22,097 nt of DNA from positions 20,634 through 42,730 of the forward strand of contig MU001700.1 of the NCBI GenBank assembly GCA_010093515.1. The letters run 5' to 3'. Position 1 is the stretch's first letter; each line of letters begins with the position of its first letter. The DNA is from Lineolata rhizophorae. Taxonomy: Eukaryota > Ascomycota > Dothideomycetes > Lineolatales > Lineolataceae. The notes beneath the pieces were generated by a model. It had not been told where the DNA came from. It saw nothing but the letters and a program-made list of their open reading frames with translations, and ran no database searches. A program made the position numbers and the translations under genes. Positions 18,568 to 22,097 of this stretch are shown here, one piece after another.

Positions 18568-19604
18568 GTTGATAGCTACAGCACGTTATGCTGTTTTCAA
18601 TGGGAAGAGGAACCGAGAGCCGTGGTGGCGATTGGCGGGAAGCCTTTCTGGCTGTTGGGTAAAAACAAGGCCAGATGACGAGATAGAAGGTTGCAAGAGC
18701 TCTGTTAGGGAGAGTTGAGGCAATGTTTCCAGGTCAAAAGGTACCGGTATGTGCGATTTTTGAAGCATTAGTAGAAGAAAGTTGTGGACAAGTGTGGAAA
18801 ATTGTGCGATATAGGCGAGAGTTTGCAGGTTAAGCAAAATGAGAGGGCAAGTAATGTGGTCTTTCGGCTAACTGATTTGGGTACCAGTCTGCTATGATTA
18901 GTAACGCCATTGCACCCTGCGAGACCCATATAGGCTCAAACAGACAGTGCAGACTGATACGGTAGCGACCCTTATCTGGTGATGCTGCTCAGATCAGCAG
19001 CAGACGCAATTTCTATTCTTATGCCTGCTCCTAGCTGATGCAGGACGGAAGCGTGGAATACCAATGAGCAACATGGCGGCGTCTGAAATGAACATGAACA
19101 GCCTTATTCCTGCAAGCAGACAGCCAATTGGAATGGTGTACTCGCTGATCTATCATTGTCTTGTGGCGGTTGTGGTGAGCTGCATAGACACAGACTCTAG
19201 CGTATCTGGACTCGCCTGATGGTCTGCATTGCGGGTTAGTCTCCAGCTTGATGCTCTTTGAAGCTCATATCTAGTATTGACTTGAAACATTCCCCATCAT
19301 AGATATTCGCCGTTTAGACCTGTCGCCAATATGGAAAGCCTCCTCACCAGTGCCTTCTCAGATATAAAGCGGCGTATCCAGCTCAAGTCTGATCAGCTCC
19401 TTCACTAATCAATATCCATTACCTCGGGCCACCGCAATCGTACCTGGAGTCCTTTTTTCTCATCTACACCCCTACTCCCCTCTGTATCTGCATTTTCAGA
19501 TACCTTCACCGCCTATCCCAGACTTGCCTTTTTATTCCTCCAATATTGAATCTCCGCTAACTATTGTTCAGCAGCAGTCGTAAGACAGCCTAACTACTCC
19601 AAGC
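18568..19604. promoter_or_regulatory. Divergent intergenic region between the 18567 relic and the 19605 gene
   Basis: Both flanking ATGs point outward. A TATA box (TATAAAG, 19363-19369) precedes a leader with long C/T-rich runs (about 19440-19560) before the ATG at 19605. A C/T-rich leader also precedes 18567 on the minus strand. An inverted repeat TGCTGCT/AGCAGCA lies at about 18983-19002. No other gene is visible in the interval. Confidence 0.45.
19363..19369 (+). promoter_or_regulatory. TATA box for the 19605 gene
   Basis: TATAAAG sits 236 bp before the ATG and is followed by CT-rich leader sequence, a usual arrangement for fungal core promoters. Whether the leader contains a 5' UTR intron cannot be told. 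Confidence 0.4.
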
Positions 19605-20004
19605 ATGTCTAGATATCAAACCCGGCTAATCGACACAATTCGATACAATCCTCAGATCATATACCATACAGACACTTACATTGCGGTGGACTGCGGTCTC
19701 GTAAAAGACAGAGAAACCACTTCATGCCAGAACCCGGGTCGGTATGTTCTGTTATACCGGAATATTGATGTTCCCGGGAACTATGGTGCGATGCAATGCA
19801 TTACGCGGCTATTGTCGGATCGATACTGTTTTTGAAGCTGAAAGTGGTTCTACAAGTAGATATGGGTTGAATAGCTTCCGGGCGCCTAGATTTTGCTATA
19901 CAATGATTGGCAAACGCGGTAGTAGTAAAACCAGGGGAAGGGCCTGTCGATGCGGAATTCCTGTCAATTACCAAATTCATGTATCCAACTCTAGTAGTCC
20001 TTAA
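19605..20004 (+). CDS. Possible small basic cysteine-containing protein (two exons)
   Basis: The ATG at 19605 opens MSRYQTRLIDTIRY. The unspliced frame ends after 76 residues. A GTATGT donor at 19742 and an AAAG acceptor ending at 19844 would remove 103 nt and join it in frame to a second block (19845-20004) that ends at TAA, giving 98 residues. Cysteines are at VDCG, TSCQ, RFCY and RACRC. The second block is basic (IGKRGSSKTRGRACRC). A TATA box and C/T-rich leader upstream favour a real gene, and it carries no internal stop. Against it: the acceptor has a weak pyrimidine tract, there is no signal peptide, and no family is recognised. The alternative is the unspliced 76-residue ORF or a relic frameshifted at the T5 near 19830. 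Confidence 0.3.
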
Positions 20005-20159
20005 ATCATTCGGATATAGTGTCGAAATCTAGAGAAGTACGTTTCTCCCCCTATCTAGAGCTATCGCCACTTTCCAGTCAAACAATCCTAGCTACCTTGG
20101 CATATCTCCCTTCCCGATAAGCTCCTCTATCCCTTTAGAATACGATGTAACTTCGCTAA

Positions 20160-20567
20160 TCACCGGGCAACCGGCGCTTTATGCTTTGCCCTTCGAGCGC
20201 ACCTATATATATCAGAGTTGATTCTAGCCCGATCCGTCGTTCCCCGTTTCTTCTGACAGCATCGCGGCACCGCTAAGACCTTGGTCCCGAAATATTCCTC
20301 CGCATCCACTTGTACACGGAGATACTTTCGCGCGTATTCAATACCGCTCGCGAATTCCCTACTATCCTCCTCTATCTCGATGATGTTCACGGCTAAGACC
20401 TCGAAATCTGTCTCGTTCTCGGGTATCCTGTGGCGAAAGGTCACACCGTAGTAGTCGAACTCCCTGTTATCTCGTTAGGTCTCCATCGTCTCATCTTAGA
20501 TTTGCGTGTCCACTGCCGTTAGACACACCTCTATTTTTTTGTTTCTTTCCGACGGTCTGAATTAGCA
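20160..20567 (-). pseudogene. Unrecognised RIP-damaged coding relic
   Basis: A minus frame from about 20567 reads FRPSERNKKIEVCLTAVDTQI, with stops (TAA) after the leading KC, after TQI and after ETMET. It is then open for 94 or more codons: DYYGVTFRHRIPENETDFEV, NIIEIEEDSREFASGIEYAR, VQVDAEEYFGTKVLAVPRC, to a stop at 20160. Stops in place of Gln/Trp fit RIP. The clean 94-codon C-terminal part preserves protein-like character. The family is not recognised. Confidence 0.4.
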
Positions 20568-20604
20568 CTTACATTCGCGACTACAGCTCCTAGATTTACG
20601 CGTT

Positions 20605-20916
20605 ATGCTTATCACGTACCGTGAGACACTCCCAAATTGGTATCTATTGGTCGACCATGGATGGCTCGGAACGCCAGCTCCGCTAGTTCTGGTACCGCCG
20701 GCTGGGGAAATGGCTTTCCCTAGTCATGGTAGTGGAAACATATGTATGGGAGGAGCCTCTGAATCGAAACCCGAGGACCCTGGATATGAATCCTTAGTAG
20801 GCACCCTGGAGAAGGCGGATGGTTTGGGTGCGGCGGCGTGTCGATACATGGCGGAATGTGAAGCTTCAACGCCATGGGTGTATGGGACTTTGATTACTTG
20901 TCGTGGTGTTGCTTAG
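20605..20916 (+). CDS. Possible short hypothetical protein
   Basis: The frame runs 103 codons from an ATG at 20605 to TAG. The C-terminal half (GYESLVGTLEKADGLGAAACRYMAECE) is protein-like. No signal peptide or known motif is present, and the first 50 residues are rich in Pro and Gly. It lies back-to-back with the 20160-20567 relic and might be a fragment of something larger. It could equally be a chance frame. Confidence 0.2.
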   Translation: MLITYRETLPNWYLLVDHGWLGTPAPLVLVPPAGEMAFPSHGSGNICMGGASESKPEDPGYESLVGTLEKADGLGAAACRYMAECEASTPWVYGTLITCRGVA

Positions 20917-21169
20917 AGGTTTGACGATTCGACCTGGTCTTCGTGAATGCTAACGAGGTCGGGCCTTTGGGCCTCCCTCGCTGCTCGGATGGCTCGCAGA
21001 GGCCCGCTTCGCTCCACTCGACTAACTAAAATTCGAATTGTGCAATGGTTAATACCGCCCTTGGATAGCATAGGTAGCACGCAGCATAGCTTAGAGATAA
21101 GCATGCTTCATGCTCGGCATTATAGGTGCGGCTGCAGCGTGTGGTAGCAGGTTGCTGCGTCGAGGCGCG

Positions 21170-21420
21170 AGCGATTCTTGTGGGAGCAAGGTGAATGCGT
21201 CATTATGAGGCCGCCCTCCTCCCGCCGCCGCCGCCTCCCACCGCAGCAGCGCCCGGTGCCCGCGGGCCTCGCTGCGGGCCCGCGCGCCGCCGTCGCCCCG
21301 CCCGACAGCACGAGCAGGCCGTCGCCGTCGCATGCAGCCGAACTGCCTGCACGTTCAGCGTCGCACGCCGTCTGATGCCGGCCCCTGGCTCGTACATTTC
21401 AACCGCGCGTCCACCTGGGT
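21170..21420. other. GC-rich patch without a clear gene
   Basis: This stretch is very rich in CCG/CGC runs (for example CTCCTCCCGCCGCCGCCGCC) and contrasts with the TA-rich sequence on its left. Open frames on both strands are low-complexity (Ala/Arg/Pro/Gly) and overlap each other, so none is credible alone. It has escaped RIP-like change or was inserted later. Confidence 0.5.
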
Positions 21421-21712
21421 AGTCATGACCTAGCGGCCTTCTGTTTCACTGGGCTGTTCCTGCTGCACACCAGCCGCGGGCCGCGGCTTAATCCGCTTCC
21501 GTCCTCATCGCGACGCCGTCCGACATCCAACGCCTCCTTTCCCTAGCCGGCAGCATCGCACTGAAGTGCGATACTGTGCCAGTCTTTTGGCCAAGTTGGT
21601 TAGCTACGGGCTAGTGTACGCTAGTCCTAACAGCTTTCTATCACCGCACGACCCCTCCGGCACCCGCATCCGCATTTGCTTCCTTGACTTCTTCACCCCT
21701 CTGCCAAGGTCC

Positions 21713-21978
21713 ATCACCCTTGTCCGCCCCAAAGTGAACTCTTCGGCAGGTCAGCAAGGCGGGCCCTCGCAAGGCTCGCCTGCCGGTGGCGGCAACGCCC
21801 CAGCCCAGGCCGGGCAGCAGGGCAACCGCGGCCCTTACCACGGCCTCGTCCGCGCCGACCAGATCGTCAACTTTCCATTCTCGACGGCCAACAAAAGGCC
21901 AAGTACGTGTACGGGGCGCGCAATCTGTGGCAGCAGCTGCGCGACAAGCCCGCGGGCAGCGAGGAGCGCCGGGCCTTT
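21713..21978 (+). pseudogene. GC-rich coding fragment with a frameshift
   Basis: One plus frame reads a Gln/Gly-rich linker (SAGQQGGPSQGSPAGGGNAP) then GPYHGLVRADQIVNFPFS. At about 21880-21890 the protein-like reading moves to another frame: GQQKAKYVYGARNLWQQLRD then KPAGSEERRAF. Codons are GC3-rich and stop-free, unlike the decayed region to the left. The sequence loses coding character at about 21980 where the TATCGATA-rich tail begins. No family is recognised. This may be an exon-derived fragment captured or truncated here. Confidence 0.35.
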
Positions 21979-22016
21979 CCGGCTACCAGCGGCCTAATTC
22001 GCAGCAGGGTGGATTT

Positions 22017-22094
22017 CGATACCGATAGTATCGATACCGTATCGATACTATTGGTATCGATAAGAATCGCTAAGAATCGACACAGAATCGATAC
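22017..22094. repeat. Cluster of TATCGATA-type palindromic motifs
   Basis: Several overlapping copies of ATCGATA / TATCGATA occur in under 80 bp. One perfect inverted repeat has 11-bp arms, TAGTATCGATA (22026-22036) and TATCGATACTA (22040-22050), around CCG. Two GAATCGnnAA-like copies (AAGAATCGCTAAGAATCGAC) follow. The cluster continues to or beyond the window edge. Confidence 0.8.
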
Positions 22095-22097
22095 TTT

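Noticed and set aside
1-22097. tRNA, rRNA, CRISPR or riboswitch
   Set aside because: No GTTCGA-type T-arm with cloverleaf, no rRNA-like conserved blocks and no regularly spaced repeats were seen on either strand.

Overview
The window looks like a stretch of a filamentous ascomycete (probably Sordariomycete-type) chromosome. It has GC-rich, high-GC3 secreted-enzyme genes, short introns with GTAAGx donors, Kozak-like CCACC-ATGG and CAAC-ATGG starts, and a long interior whose reading frames are broken mainly by TGG->TAG, CAA/CAG->TAA/TAG and CGA->TGA changes. That pattern is the mark of repeat-induced point mutation (RIP), known only in fungi. No bacterial features, tRNA, rRNA or CRISPR array were found.

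Left part (1-4861), the healthy compartment: two divergently transcribed genes for secreted hydrolases. On the minus strand is the 5' part of an SGNH/GDSL-type esterase (start 1224, intron 461-562, continuing off the left edge through an intron of at least 349 nt that is an almost pure pyrimidine tract). On the plus strand is a complete, intronless secreted glycerophosphodiester phosphodiesterase (3602-4861). The 2.4 kb between them carries a 59-bp alternating purine-pyrimidine tract, a 14-bp tandem repeat and a 58-bp degenerate duplication.

Middle (4862-12541), the decayed compartment: after about 1.8 kb with no convincing gene there is a block of at least four neighbouring coding relics, all on the minus strand (12541 down to 6707). 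The rightmost contains a recognisable JmjC domain whose first iron-binding His is replaced by Tyr and whose second metal-ligand region is deleted. The other three are not recognised.

Right part (12542-22097): a 952-bp non-autonomous element (13450-14401) with TG...CA ends, 45-bp imperfect terminal inverted repeats, an extra fold-back at its right end, internal minisatellites and a 5-bp target duplication GATAC. It is followed by RIP-damaged relics: an uncharacterised ascomycete protein family (DUF6914-like, tentative) at 15625-16080, a plus-strand relic with two introns at 17053-17753, a minus-strand relic at 17730-18567 and another at 20160-20567. Between the last two is a possible live small cysteine-containing gene (19605-20004) with a TATA box and pyrimidine-rich leader, divergent from the relic starting at 18567. 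The last 900 bases contain GC-rich patches with a frameshifted coding fragment, then a cluster of TATCGATA motifs running to the window edge.

Overall this is a boundary between a conserved gene-rich segment and a RIP-affected accessory segment. No intact multi-gene system could be supported. The best leads are the fold-back element, the JmjC relic block and the AG-free pyrimidine intron.
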